Source: Capitulum mitella | Lineage: Eukaryota; Arthropoda; Thecostraca; Pollicipedomorpha; Pollicipedidae | NCBI GenBank assembly: GCA_030062745.1 | Contig: CP099849.1 | Span: 9,387,767 to 9,451,766 of the forward strand | Length of the DNA stretch: 64,000 nucleotides | Reading direction: 5' to 3' | Part shown: positions 11,881 to 24,073 of the stretch, piece after piece | How positions within the stretch are numbered: position 1 is the first letter of the stretch | How the letters are laid out: each line of letters begins with the position of its first letter | Position numbers and translations under genes: made by a program | The notes under the pieces: model-generated | Told to the model about the DNA's origin: nothing | Database searches by the model: none | Seen by the model: the letters and a program-made list of their open reading frames with translations, nothing else

Positions 11881-12031
11881 TTTTGCCTTTCTCGACTCTG
11901 GGCATCACAGATTGGTCATTACGTGTTCAGTGGTGTTGAAACGTATTTGTTAATCGTCATTTTCCTGTCACAGTATGCCAAGACATGTATGTTTGTTGTT
12001 CAGTGTTGTGAAACGTTTTTGTGTAAATAAA

Positions 12032-12890
12032 CATTTCGAAATAATCCCGCGTTAAGTGTCTCAGCATGCGTACATCGGTGATCATCCGGCAGGTGTATTT
12101 TCATTGTCTGACAGAAACAAGGACAACGGAAAATTTTATCGGAGTTGATTTAGAAAACAACGAGATTTGACTAGACATGTTCGAGTGGGGATGACGCCGC
12201 ATATGTTGTCCCTGGGTAAGATGCTAATTGGCTAAGAGACGATCACAAATTACTGCGCTATCGTGTTGCTCACGTGACTGAATTAACTCTCCCGGGAAAT
12301 CGCACGTTGGTCGGGAATTTCACGATCATATGTGAATGCATGGTCCGTGCGACAAGTTGTGGATATCGTTTACAATGACATCACACATCACATCAACAAA
12401 CAATGCGGCTCAGGTATAAAAGATGATTCATGATGATGTATCAGGTACATATAACGAAAACAAGTACTATTACTACGTGCCCGAAGCAGATGTGTAATAC
12501 TTTGCACCTTTGACACAGTACTGGACACATAGTAGTACTTTTGACACAGTATTAAGCACATGATAACTATTAACGGGCCTGTTAAACGAGCTAGAAACGT
12601 TAAGAGAGCGTGTTTCCTCGTGCTGTGTACGAAGATTGTTGTTAGATCGAGCGCCAAAACGATAAGTGACCGTGAGCGACTGCTTGTGTCTGGATGAGTG
12701 GATGTAGGGTCGACAACGGTGAATCTCATGGGAATCATTTCTGAATACCACATGCATTTGCCTGCTTACCCTACCGCGTGCGTTTCCCTTTACCTATTTG
12801 CATGACGGCGTAATAGCCAAAATATAACATGCTGTGGGTGGCACTAATTTGGAGATACAACAAAAGATAAAAGACTATTTCGAAACGCAA
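12032..12890. other. Unit-B spacer, no gene
   Basis: Nearly identical to 17,441-18,300 and homologous to the other spacers. No convincing coding region. Confidence 0.6.
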
Positions 12891-13529
12891 GGACATTGTA
12901 AGCCCACTGACGCTGGTCGATGCATGAACGCTGCCAGCGAATGCCCAGAGCGTTACCGCATGGCCGTCATCCGTTCATACATACGGCGAACACTCAAATA
13001 CTCCTCCGACTGTCCCAGCACACACCAGGAACAACAGCGCTCTAAACAAATCCTTGTTTTGATAGTGAGGTTGACCAGGCGATCATGTCTGCTCTTGTCT
13101 TACTCTTGTAGTGCAAGAGTAAGACCGTCGGTAGTTTCGTCACGAGCAACAACATGACAGCCGAAAGTAACAATGAAACGTGTCAGAGTAACAATGAAAT
13201 GTACGAATGTAACTTATGAATTGAAATGCCCACACGGAGACTGCTGGCTCAGCAACGTGGACTTTATTGGCATGACTACAACAACTTGATCGCGTCGTAT
13301 GATCATGCACTTGCGGGAGGGAGAGCCTGACAAACATATGCGGAAAGCACACGGCCATAAGCTCCTACGTTCTGGCCTAACTCAGAACACACAAACCATA
13401 AAATGCTCTTCGAACAAACGCCGACTACAGATCTTAAACGCGATTGCCATCAGGGAGCAGATGCCAGAACACTACGAGCAACTGAAGTCTTGCATCACTG
13501 TACCTTTTAGTTACCCCGTGACAGGGTGA
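12891..13529 (+). mobile_element. Penelope-like retroelement 3' fragment, unit B
   Basis: The best-preserved reverse transcriptase end of the four, with TDAGRCMNAASECPERYR followed by an Arg-rich segment and HQEQQRSKQILV. The endonuclease part has ELKCPHGDC but is broken by stop codons and shifts. The position equivalent to the X1 target reads TTGA (13,221-13,224), so the TTAA site has been lost here. Confidence 0.78.
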
Positions 13530-13849
13530 TCAAATGTGCGCAGACAGACAGATAGGGGAGGAAGATGGGGGAGGGATGCATTTGGTGTTTTGATGTGATT
13601 TCGGCTGTTGTGTTATCTGGACACTGGCGGTACTTATCACACTTGATCTAGAAGTGCATGCCAATTTGTTGTGTAACCTTGGATGTTTTCCATAGTAAAC
13701 TCGATCACATCGCTTTGAAAATGAGGAATGGATTCCTTGAAACGTTAGCTTGCAATAAATATAAATGATGTTTTGCTACCTCATATACGACTTACCGAAA
13801 CCAACGAAAGACTTCATCCTTAGTACGGAACAAACGCACAAGCAGTTCA

Positions 13850-15063
13850 TTAACCCGCTATCGGCTGGGGGACGTTTAACGTCCCCCGTGGCGCGTTTCT
13901 TAGATACCTCTCAAACGAATAAACGCAGCGTTCTGAAGCTTTCCAAACCTTGTTTTGTACCAATTCTGCATAAGCTGAAAAACTTTTGGAAGAGGTCATC
14001 TTAGGTGACGTGTTAAAGGAGTCACAAAGACGACCATGTTTTGCGATTTGACGTTCACTGTTATTTCACCGCCATATTGTCGGTGCAATGTCTGGTGGCT
14101 GTGGCTTGTGCTGCATTGAAGCATGACCTGATACTTCAATATAGAGTTCCTGTGACGCCATGCGAGGTCATCCTAGGCCAAATACGTATTTTTATTTTCC
14201 GGATCCTGTGAGAAAACATTTTAGAGGGGAAACTGAGTGAACTTGTTTTGGATACGGTCAGATGGACTGTTTTTTCTTGCGACAAATTGGACATGGAAAT
14301 CAAAGAACAGTTTCCAGGAACATTGCGGTATTTTTTCGTAGTTTGACCTTTGAAGGTTCCATGTAGATTTGAGCTTAGCGAATAAACTGGTGGTGTCTGT
14401 TTCACATTGTGGATGACCGGCGTGGAGATATCGGTCTTTATAATGTTGTGCAACATTCCGTGGCTGATTGCAGCAGGGACAAACTGACTTCAAAGATCAT
14501 CCAGAGATGTCACATAGAGGTCACTAGCGTGCTTGTGGTACTCCGTGTATAAAATTGCAAGATGTTGCAATGATGCCTGTGGACGATGATTGGGGTCATT
14601 TCAAGATTTTTTGTGCCCAATGCTATTTGAAAGTGTCATTTTTGGAATCTCCGTGCCAAATGGGCCAGGAAACATGCATCGCACAACACGTTACAGCGGA
14701 GGTCTAATCTGCCCTGACCTGGGATATTGATCTTGCACGGCCTTGGGTCAGGTGGCACTTGGAATATGAGATTAAGGTACCAGGAGCATATTACCGAGCA
14801 AACTTCGGTTTGGTAAAGGTTGTCATTGTGATCAGGCGACCATGAAGAAAATGACTATTTCCTGTGTTTGACCTGACCAATGTCGTGGTCAGTGACTTCA
14901 AAGTCGAAAATGTATTTGTCTCAGGACCACAAGGTTCGGTCCTATCAGTTGCCGTTTGAATCAGCCGAATCGGGCCATTGGTTCTCGAGATAGGCAGGGG
15001 ACGTTAAACGCCCGACGCCAGTCAAAAGAACGCGGCGAAATACCTCAATCCATGCCGGGTCTG
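13850..15063. mobile_element. YB: 1.2-kb TTAA-type element in unit B
   Basis: TTAA at 13,850-13,853 precedes CCCGCTATCGGCTGGGGG. The right end is CCATGCCGGG at 15,059, where the TTAA has decayed to TCTG, so the element is 1206 bp. Just inside the left end is a perfect 10-base inverted repeat about one central base (13,867-13,887, GGGGGACGTT and its complement). No coding region. Confidence 0.65.
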
Positions 15064-15921
15064 ATGTACGTATGTCCCCTGCATTTAATAACACTTGGAA
15101 AAATAAATTAAAAACTGTATCTCTAATGTTAACTTTCGAGCAACAATCAGATCATATCATTGGGCTCATTGTAAGGAAAGAACTTTGGTGCAAACAGTTT
15201 ACATGGAGCAATTCAGGTCACAAACTTCATCCAGGGTCAATGACATCGCTTGACTTGATTTGACTTTGCAAAGGTCCGTGAACGCTGAAAGTGACCAAAT
15301 GTACCAATGTTGTCCATCTGCACCGACAGTACGCGAAATGATGCGTTTAGCGCACTTATTTACACTCAAACCACATCAAAATCATGTGTTGTTCGAAATC
15401 TAATCTGCAGTGGTAGAAAATGGCAACATAGGTCATGACCTGACTTGACCTTGACCCGAATCACCCAAGACGTCAGATGAATGGGAATTGTCGAATTCCA
15501 CATTTTAGCACTTGCCCTTGTCCCGTTTCGTCGGAAAATCCGCACAGAAGGGCCTGTAAAGGCCCAAAGGGTGTTAAAATTTGTGAGGATATCAACCTAC
15601 GGTCATGAAATGGTCACACCATCTAACCACTCCACCTTGAAAACTTTGTGTCTATTTGTGTCTATTTGCGTGTCCGTTCCAGTGAGCGTTAACGCGAAAC
15701 CCCCTTTCAACGCGCCTAATAACGAGGCAGAAAAGTGGCGCTGAAGCATTGCTGAGGACCCAACATTTATTAAGCTTTATCGTCATTGGTGAATAGCAAA
15801 AATTAAACTTAATAAGTCCTAAGGTATCCGATAAAACCAGACATCTCGGTGAAACACCAGAGGCCGGTCTGACGCGACCTTGGCGGTCCGCTTGTCCTCA
15901 GAAATCGAGAGCAGTGATCGG
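15064..15921 (+). promoter_or_regulatory. Promoter-proximal block of copy C with nuclear-receptor half-sites
   Basis: A perfect palindrome AGGTCATGACCT lies at 15,430-15,441 and TGACCTTGA at 15,446-15,454, about 470-490 bases before the TATA box. No gene is seen. Confidence 0.55.
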
Positions 15922-15989
15922 TATAAAAGGCACCGTCCGGCTGACACAGGTATCAGTTCTCCACTGACCAGAACCTCAGCACCATCAAC
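15922..15989 (+). promoter_or_regulatory. Core promoter and 5' UTR of copy C
   Basis: TATAAAAG at 15,922-15,929 and TCAGTT at 15,953-15,958, with the start A at 15,955 (33 bases downstream of the TATA box). Confidence 0.85.
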
Positions 15990-17289
15990 ATGAAGCTGGT
16001 GAGTGGCATGGGCGGCGGCAAGCTACAGGGAATTTTTGAGATGGGGTTTTGTGTGTCGTATGTCTCGCCGAACAATTTGCGCTTAGAATGTTTTTCGTTC
16101 TGGTTGGACATGTCGCATTTTCATCATACGATTAGAATCTTTCATACAAATAATGGAGTAATGCATTCGTTAAACAAGTCACAAAATTGTTTCAGAATTG
16201 TTTTAAAAATTAAGTCTTAATTTTTCATCGACTAAAAAGCAGGTCGATGAAAAACTAAGCTGAAATCCTGACACCCTCCGCTTTCTTCAATAAAAGGCGA
16301 GAACTGTACTGACTTGGACTTTCCGTTTAAAAGTTGGTAATTCATTTCTAAACTAGTTATGTTCTGTGCTGCACGTGCCGATAACGTGCAAGTGATATTT
16401 TTCTTCCTTATCCATCCATGGGCAGGCACACGTGCCCACGCGTTGTATGAATGCTAGATGAACGCGTATTGTTTGAAGTGTAGCCATGACCTGTCCGTTT
16501 TTTTCAGTTCATTATCGCTGCCGTTCTGGCCCTGGCTTCTGCCGCGCCGTCTGATTCCGCCTACGAGCGTGAGATCATCGAGATTCTCAGACAGAACATC
16601 GACCACAACGACGACCACTCCTACCAGCAGTCGTAAGCAAATTTTTTGGATGTGACGTCTCAAAACTCTACGATTGCGCATGGCCATAGCAATTTTCCAC
16701 GGCTTTCCCATGTCTCCTGTTCGGAGGTATCTTATTTACAGCTGTTGCGTGGCGTCACGAGCGGGAACAAGGCGATGAAAGCTTTGGTCCACACAGGTCC
16801 GTACTGCGTGATGCCGACGGATGACTTAAGAATGTAACTCTCAATTAATGACATTTTTCGCCTCGTAGACATTCCGAGTCCGAGCTGGTAGACATTCCAC
16901 GCCATTGTTGCTCCTTGCATTTCAGTTTTGAGACGGAGAACGGCATCTCTGTGTCTGAGTCTGGCCAGCCGGAGGATGACGACAGCTACAGCGTGTCCGG
17001 CCAGTTCAGCTACACGGCTCCTGATGGCGTGACCTACACCGTTGTGTACACGGCCGGAGAGGACGGCTTCCAGCCGCAGGGTGACCACCTGCCCACCCCT
17101 GTGCCGACCGAGTACCCCACCCCCGAGGTGTCGGATGACGACGAGGAGGAGGAAACGTATGAGGCCGCTGCCGAGGAGGAGGAGGAAGAGGAAGAGGAAG
17201 AGGAGGAAGAGGAAGAGGAGGAAGCTGCCCCCGTCTACCAGCCGCGTTATGAGCGTGTGATCGTCGGTTACAGGCCTCGCAATAACTAG
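15990..17289 (+). CDS. RR-1 cuticle protein with acidic tail, copy C
   Basis: Exons 15,990-15,998, 16,508-16,632 and 16,926-17,289 encode 165 residues. The only notable change in the second exon is His for Gln in the DDHSYQQS segment before the chitin-binding domain. The Glu tract is an uninterrupted run of 17 (128-144), the purest of the five. The tail ends YRPRNN as in copy B. AATAAA lies at 17,435-17,440. Intron 1 is 509 bp; it contains a short inverted duplication around 16,225-16,260 (GACTAAAAAGC and GATGAAAAAC segments) not seen in the other copies. Expected role: secreted chitin-binding cuticle protein. Confidence 0.92.
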
Positions 17290-17440
17290 TTTTGCCTTTC
17301 TCGACTCTGGGCATCACAGATTGGTCATTACGTGTTCAGTGGTGTTGAAACGTATTTGTTAATCGTCATTTTCCTGTCACAGTATGCCAAGACATGTATG
17401 TTTGTTGTTCAGTGTTGTGAAACGTTTTTGTGTAAATAAA

Positions 17441-18300
17441 CATTTCGAAATAATCCCGCGTTAAGTGTCTCAGCATGCGTACATCGGTGATCATCCGGCA
17501 GGTGTATTTTCATTGTCTGACGGAAACAAGGACAACGGAAAATTTTATCGGAGTTGATTTAGAAAACAACGAGATTTGACTAGACATGTTCGAGTGGGGA
17601 TGACGCCGCATGTGTTGTCCCTGGGTAAGATGCTAACTGGCTAAGAGACGATCACAAATTACTGCGCTATCGTGTTGCTCACATGACTGAGTTAACTCTC
17701 CCGGGAAATCGCACGTTGGTCTGGAATTTCACGATCATATGTGAATGCATGGTCCGAGCGACAAGTTGTGGATATTGTTTACAATGACATCACACATCAC
17801 ATCAGCAAACAATTCGGCTCAGGTATAAAAGATGATTCATGATGATGTATCAGATACATATAACGAAAACAGGTACTATTACTACGTGCCGAAAGCAGAT
17901 GTGCAATACTTTGCACCTTTGACACAGTACTAGACAAATAGTAGTACTTTTGACACAGTATTAAGCACATGATAACTATTAACGGGCCTGTTAAACGAGC
18001 TAGAAACGTTAAGAGAGCGTGTTTCCTCGTACTGTGTACGAAGATTGTTGTTGGATCGAGCGCCGAAAACGATAAGTGACCGTGAGCGACTGCTTGTGTC
18101 TGGATGAGTGGATGTAGGGTCGACAACGGTGAATCTCAAGGAAATCATTTCTGAATACCACATGCATTTGCCTGCTAACCCTATCGCATGTGTTTTCCCC
18201 TTTATCTATTTGCATGAGGGCGTAATAGCCAAAATGTAACCTGATGTGGTTACCACTAATTTGGAGATACAATAACACATAAAAGACTATTTCGAAACGC
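17441..18300. other. Unit-C spacer, no gene
   Basis: Very similar to the unit-B spacer. No convincing coding region. Confidence 0.6.
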
Positions 18301-18929
18301 GAGGACATTGCAGCCCAGTGGTCGATGCACGAACGCGGCCAGCGAATGCCCAGAGCGTTACCGCATGGCCGCCATCCGTTCATACATACGGCGAACACTC
18401 AAATACTCCTCCGACTGTCCCAGCACACACCAGGAATAACAGCACTCTTAACAAATCCTTGTTTTGATAGTGAGGTTGACCAGGCGATCATGTCTGCTCT
18501 TGTCTTACTCTTGTAGTACAAGAGTAAGACCGTCGGTAGTCTCGTGACGAGCAACAACATGACAGCCGAAAGTAACAATGAAACGTGTCAGAGTAACAAT
18601 GGAATGTACGATTGTAACTTATGAATTAAAATGCCCACACGGAGACTGCCGGCTCAGCAACGTGAACTACATTGGTATGATTACAACAACTTTATCGCGT
18701 CGTATATCACGCACTTGCAGGAGGGAAAGCCTGACCAAACACATGCGGAAAGCACACGGCCATAAGCTCCTACGTTCTGGCCTAACTCAGAACACACAAA
18801 CCATAACATCCTGTTCGAACAAACGCCGACTACAGATCTTAAAAGCGATTGCCATCGGGGAGCAGATACCAGAACACCAACGAGCAGCTGAAGGCTTGCA
18901 TCACTCTGGACCTTTTTAGTTATCCCGTG
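18301..18929 (+). mobile_element. Penelope-like retroelement 3' fragment, unit C
   Basis: The endonuclease region is recognisable (ELKCPHGDCRLSNVNYIGM), with frameshifts after it. The TTAA at 18,626-18,629 is the empty equivalent of the X1 site. The reverse transcriptase end carries a short deletion near 18,318 (the TDAG part is lost). Confidence 0.75.
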
Positions 18930-19257
18930 ACAGGGTGACCAAATGTCCGGAGACAGACAGGAGGGAAGAAGAGGACTGAAAGGAAGCATTTTGTTTCTGA
19001 TGTGATCTTGACTGATGTATAATCTGGACGCTGACGGTACTTATCAAGCTTCATCTCGAAGTGCACGCCAAGTTGTTGTGTAACCTTGGATGTTTTACTA
19101 TGTTAAACTCGATCACATTGCTTTGAAAATGAGGAACGGACTCCTTGAAACGTTAGCTTGCAATAAATATAAATGAAGTTTTGCGACCTCGTATATGACT
19201 TACCGAAACCAACGAAAGACTTCATCCGTAACATGGAAGAAACGCACAAGCAGCTCA

Positions 19258-20492
19258 TTAACCCGCCATCGGCTGGGGGACGTTTAACGTCCCCGTGGCG
19301 CGTTTCTTAGATACCTCTCAAACGAATAAACGCAGCCTTCTGAAGCTTTCCGTACTTTTTTTGTACCAATTTTGCATAAGCTGAAAAACTTTTGGAAGAG
19401 GTCATCTTAGGTGACGTGTTAATGGCGTCACACAGACGACCATGTTTTGCGATTTGACGTTCACTGTTACTTCACCACCATATTGTCGGTGTTTTTGCAA
19501 TGTCTCGTGGCTGTGGCTTGCGCTGCATTGAAGCATGACCTGATACTTCAATACAGAGTTCCTGTGACGCCATGGGAGGTCATCCTAGGCCAGATATGTA
19601 TTTTTGTTTCCCGGATTCTGTGAGAAAGCATTTCAGAGGAGAAACTGAATGAACTTCTCTTGGATACGGTCAGATGGACTGTTTTTTCTTGCGACAAATT
19701 GCACATGGAAATTAAACAACAGTTTCCAGGAACATTGCAATATTTTTTCGTAGTTTGACCTTTGAAGGTTTCATGCAGATTTGAACTTAGCGAATAAACT
19801 GGTGGTGTGTGCTTCACATTGTGGATGACCGGCGTGGAGTCTTTATAATGTTGTGCGACATTCCGTGGCTGATTGCAACAGGGACAAACTGACTTCAAAG
19901 ATCATCCAGAGATGCCACATAGAGGTCACTAACGTGCTTGTGGTACTCGGTGTATCAAATTAAAAGATGTTGCAATGATGCTTGTGGACGATGATTGGGG
20001 CCATTTCAATATCTTTTTGTGCCCAGTGCTATTTGAAAAGTGTCATTTTTAGAATCTCCGTGCCAAATGGGCCAGGAAACATGTATCGCACAACATGTTA
20101 CAACGGAGGTCTAATCTGACCTGACCTGGGATATTGACCTTGCACGACCTTGGGTCAGGTGGCACTTGGAATATGAGATTAAGCTACCAGGAGCATATTA
20201 CCGAGCAAACTTCAGTTTCGTTAGGCACAATGAACCAAACTTCATTTTGGTTCATTGTGATCAGGCGACCATGAAGAAAATGACTACTTTCAGTGTTTGA
20301 CCTGACCAATACCGTGATCAATGACTTCAAAGTCAAAAATGTATTTGTCTCAGGACTACAAGGTTCGGTGCTATCAGTTGCCGTTTGAATCAGCCGAATC
20401 GGGCCATTGGTTCTGGAGATAGACAGGGGACGTTAAACGCCCGACGCCAGTCAAAAGAACGCGGCGAAATACCTCAATCCATGCCGGGTCTG
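19258..20492. mobile_element. YC: 1.2-kb TTAA-type element in unit C
   Basis: TTAA at 19,258-19,261 precedes CCCGCCATCGGCTGGGGG; the right end is CCATGCCGGG at 20,488 (1227 bp). The palindromic GGGGACGTTTAACGTCCCC lies at 19,276-19,294, and a second, opposite GGGGACGTTAAACG lies near the right end at 20,425. It contains no protein-coding region. Confidence 0.68.
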
Positions 20493-21422
20493 ATGTACGT
20501 ATGCCCCTGCATTTAATAACACTTGGAAAAATATATTGAAAAATGTATCTCTAATGTTAACTTTCGAGCACCAATCAGATCATGTAATTGGGCTAATTGT
20601 GAAGAAAGAACATTGGTGCAAACAGTTTACATAGAGCTTATTTGGGTCAAAAACTTCATCCAGGGTCAATGACATCGCTTGACTTCATTTGACTTTGCAG
20701 AGGTCAGTGAACGCTGAAAGTGACCATATGTACCAATGTTGTCTATCTGCATCGATAGGTCGATAAATGATGCGTTTAGCGCACTTATTTACATTCAAGA
20801 CACATCAAAATCATGTATTGCTCGAAATCTGATCTGCAATGATAGAAAATGACGGCATAGGTCATGACCTGACATGACCTTGACCCAAATCATTCAAGAC
20901 GTCAAATGAATGGGAATTGTCGAATTCGACATTTTAACGTTTTAACACTTGCCTTTGTACCGTTCCGTCGGAAAATCCGCACAGAAGGGCCTGTAAAGGC
21001 CCAAAAGGTTTTAAAATTTGAGCTTTTTGACCTCATTTGACCTTAAGGATATCAACCTACGGTCATGAACTGGTCACATCATCTATTTAGTCCCTATAAG
21101 GTCCCATTTCACCTTTGTGAAAACTTTGTGTCTAGCTATTTCCGCCTCCAATTTTGGAAGGGGCACAAAAGTGCCTCTTCCAGTGAGCGTTAGCGCGAAA
21201 CCCCCTTCCAACGCGCATAGTAACGAGGCAGAAAAATGGTGCTGAAGCATTGCTAAACACCAAACACTAATTAAGTTTTGTCGGCATAAGTGAATCTCAA
21301 AAATTAAACTTATTACGTCCTAAGGTATCCCATAAAACCAAACATCCCGGTGAAACACCAGAGGCCGGCCTGACGCGACCTTGGCGGGCCGCTTGTCCTC
21401 AGAAATCGAGAGCAGTGATCGG
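20489..21422 (+). promoter_or_regulatory. Promoter-proximal block of copy D with nuclear-receptor half-sites
   Basis: A perfect palindrome AGGTCATGACCT lies at 20,859-20,870 and TGACCTTGA at 20,875-20,883, 540-564 bases before the TATA box. No gene is seen. Confidence 0.55.
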
Positions 21423-21490
21423 TATAAAAGGCACCGTCCGGCTGACACAGGTATCAGTGTTCCACTGACCAGAACCTCAGCACCATCAAC
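21423..21490 (+). promoter_or_regulatory. Core promoter and 5' UTR of copy D
   Basis: TATAAAAG at 21,423-21,430; the initiator is TCAGTG (21,454-21,459) instead of TCAGTT, again with A 33 bases from the TATA box. Confidence 0.83.
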
Positions 21491-22809
21491 ATGAAGCTGG
21501 TGAGTGGCATGGGCGGCGGCAAGCTACAGGGAATTTTTTTTAGATGGGGTTTTATGTGTCGTATGTCTCGCCGAACATGTTGCGCTTAGAATGTTTTTCG
21601 TTCTGGTTGGACATGTCGCATTTTCATCATACGATTAGAATCTTCCAGACAAATAATGGAGTAATGCATTCGTAAAACAATTCACAAAATTGATCTTTTT
21701 AAGTGGCTTAAAAAGTAAGCTGAAATCCTAACACCCTTCCCTTTTTTCAATAAAAGGCGAGAACTGTACTGACTTGGACTTTTCGTTTAAAAATTGGTAT
21801 TTCATCTCTTAACTAGTTATGTTGTGTGCTGCACGTGCCGATAACGTGCAAGTGATATTTTTCTGCCTTGTCCAGTCATGGGCAGGCACACGTTCCCACG
21901 CGTTGTATGAATGCTAAATGAACGCGTATTGTTTGAAGTGTAGCCATGACCTGCCCGTTTTTTTCAGCTTATTGTCGCTGCCGTTCTGGCCCTGGCTTCT
22001 GCCGCGCCGTCTGATTCCGCCTACGAGCGTGAGATCATCGAAATTCTCAGACAGAACATCGACCACAACGACGACCAGTCCTACCAGCAGTCGTAAGCAA
22101 ATTTTTTGGATGTGACGTCTCAAAACTCTACGATTGCGCATGGCCATAGCAATTTTCCACGGCTTTCCCATGTCTGCTGTTCGGCGGTATCTTATTTGCA
22201 GCTGTTGCGTGGCGTCACGAGCGGGAACAGGCCGATGAAAGTGTTCGTCCACACAAGTCCGCACTGCGTGATGCCGACGGATGACTTAAGAATGTAACTC
22301 TCAATGAATGACATTTTTCGCCTCGTAGACATTCCGAGTCCGAGCTGGTAGACATTCCACGCCATTTTTGCTCCTTGCATTTCAGTTTTGAGTCGGAGAA
22401 CGGCATCTCCGTGTCTGAGTCTGGCCAGCCGGAGGATGACGACAGCTACAGCGTGTCCGGCCAGTTCAGCTACACGGCTCCTGATGGCGTGACCTACACC
22501 GTTGTGTACACGGCCGGGGAGGACGGCTTCCAGCCGCAGGGTGACCACCTGCCCACCCCTGTGCCGACCGAGTACCCCACCCCCGAGGTGTCGGATGACG
22601 ACGATGACGAGGAGACGTATGAGGCTGCTGCCGAGGAGGAGGAAGAGGAGAGGAAGAGGAGGAGGAGGAATCTGCCCCCGTCTACCAGCCGCGTTATGAG
22701 CGTGTCATCGTCGGCTACAGGCCCCGTTACAACTAGTTTTGCCTTTCTCGACTCTGGACATCACAGGCTAGCCAGAAATTCTCCTGTGACGTTGAAACGT
22801 ATTTGTTAA
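21491..22809 (+). CDS. RR-1 cuticle protein, copy D, with frameshifted C-terminus
   Basis: Exons 21,491-21,499, 21,968-22,092 and 22,386-22,809 as read through. The signal peptide starts MKLLIVAAV (others MKLFIIAAV) and exon 3 starts FESENG (others FETENG). The chitin-binding domain is intact. In the Glu tract, about 22,640-22,670, one base is missing net, so six Glu are followed by RKRRRRN and a 52-residue foreign end stopping at 22,807-22,809 (185 residues in all). The usual tail is still present in the other frame, ending at the old stop 22,734-22,736 (YRPRYN). Either an assembly error in a purine-rich repeat or a real mutation. AATAAA lies at 22,885-22,890. The 3' UTR is of the E type, the upstream flank of the C type. 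Confidence 0.85.
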
Positions 22810-22890
22810 TTGTCGTTTTCCTGTCTCAGCATGCCAAGCCACGCATATTTATTGTTCAATGTTGTGAAACGTTTTCTTGCGTTAAATAAA

Positions 22891-24073
22891 CATGTTGAAA
22901 CAATGCGGTGTTAAGTCTCTCAGCATGTGTCCATTGGCGACTGTCCGGCGTGTGCCTTTGAAAGTCCGATGGAAACAAACACAAAGGAAGACTTTGCCGG
23001 ATTTGTTTATGAAAACAATGAGACATGACAAGACGTGTTCGAGTAGGTAAGGCGCCCAAAACTATGTCCCTGAGGAGATGCCATCTAGCAAAGAGATGAT
23101 CACAAATTACTCAAATTACTGCATTGCCTTGTCGTGTATTTGACCGTGTTCAGCTCTCCCGGGAAATCATACGTTTATCTTGAATTTCGCTATATGTAAA
23201 TGTGTGGTCGTGGGACAACCTGTCGATATCGTTGGCAATGACATTACACATCACATCAGCAAGCAATGTGGCCCAGATACAAAAGATGACGCATGATGAT
23301 GTATCACATACATAAAACATCAGATACGTGATGCAAGAAACGGATGTGCAATGCTTGTATTTTTGACACAGCAATGGACACAGAATAATTACTAACGTTT
23401 GATGCTGACATCGTCCGGCCCTGTGTAACGGGTTGCGACACGAGCTTTCAACGCTGAGAGAGCATAGTTACTCGTACCGTGTGCGAGTATTTTTAGGCCG
23501 AGCAGACGGAACGATAACTGGCTGTGAGCTGACTGCTGTCTGGATGAGTTCATGCATGGCCAACGACGGTGAATCTCAAGGAAGCCATTTCTGAATACCG
23601 CACGCTTTCTACATCCTTATCCTGTACTGCATGTGTTTCCTTTTACCTATTTGCATGAGGGCTGTAATAGCCCAGTCTCCTGAAGGTAGCCCTAATTTGT
23701 GGATAGAACAAAAATGGGGCTATTTCGAAGGTTCCAGGTACCAAACCTAATCATTTACTAAACCTACAAAACAAATTTGTTCACCTTTAAACGTCAGGAC
23801 GGAACAGCACTTCGGGGTAATAGAGTAATAATCATCAAGAACTTTTAAAGTAGCAGTTGCTTTGCTTTTTTGTATGAGGGGAGTTTTCCATGTGGAGATA
23901 CGTTAACACCTTCAAACTCGTATGTATGAGATCGATTCGCACGGAGTTTACAAAACAGTAGGTGTTTCTTGTTCAAACCAATAACAAAAATGTCCAACAA
24001 ACAAGGCAAACGAAGGGAGAAAACGATTTTTATGTGCCTTTTTATTACGGACTTTAGGCACCATTGTGATATA
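22891..24073. other. Unit-D spacer (E type), no gene
   Basis: Aligns with 32,575-33,765 in unit E. It lacks the Penelope fragment: after the ACTATTTCGAA-type segment near 23,725 the sequence continues with a segment (GGTACCAAACCTAATCATT) shared only with E and, weakly, with the relic unit at 35,590. No gene recognised. Confidence 0.65.
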
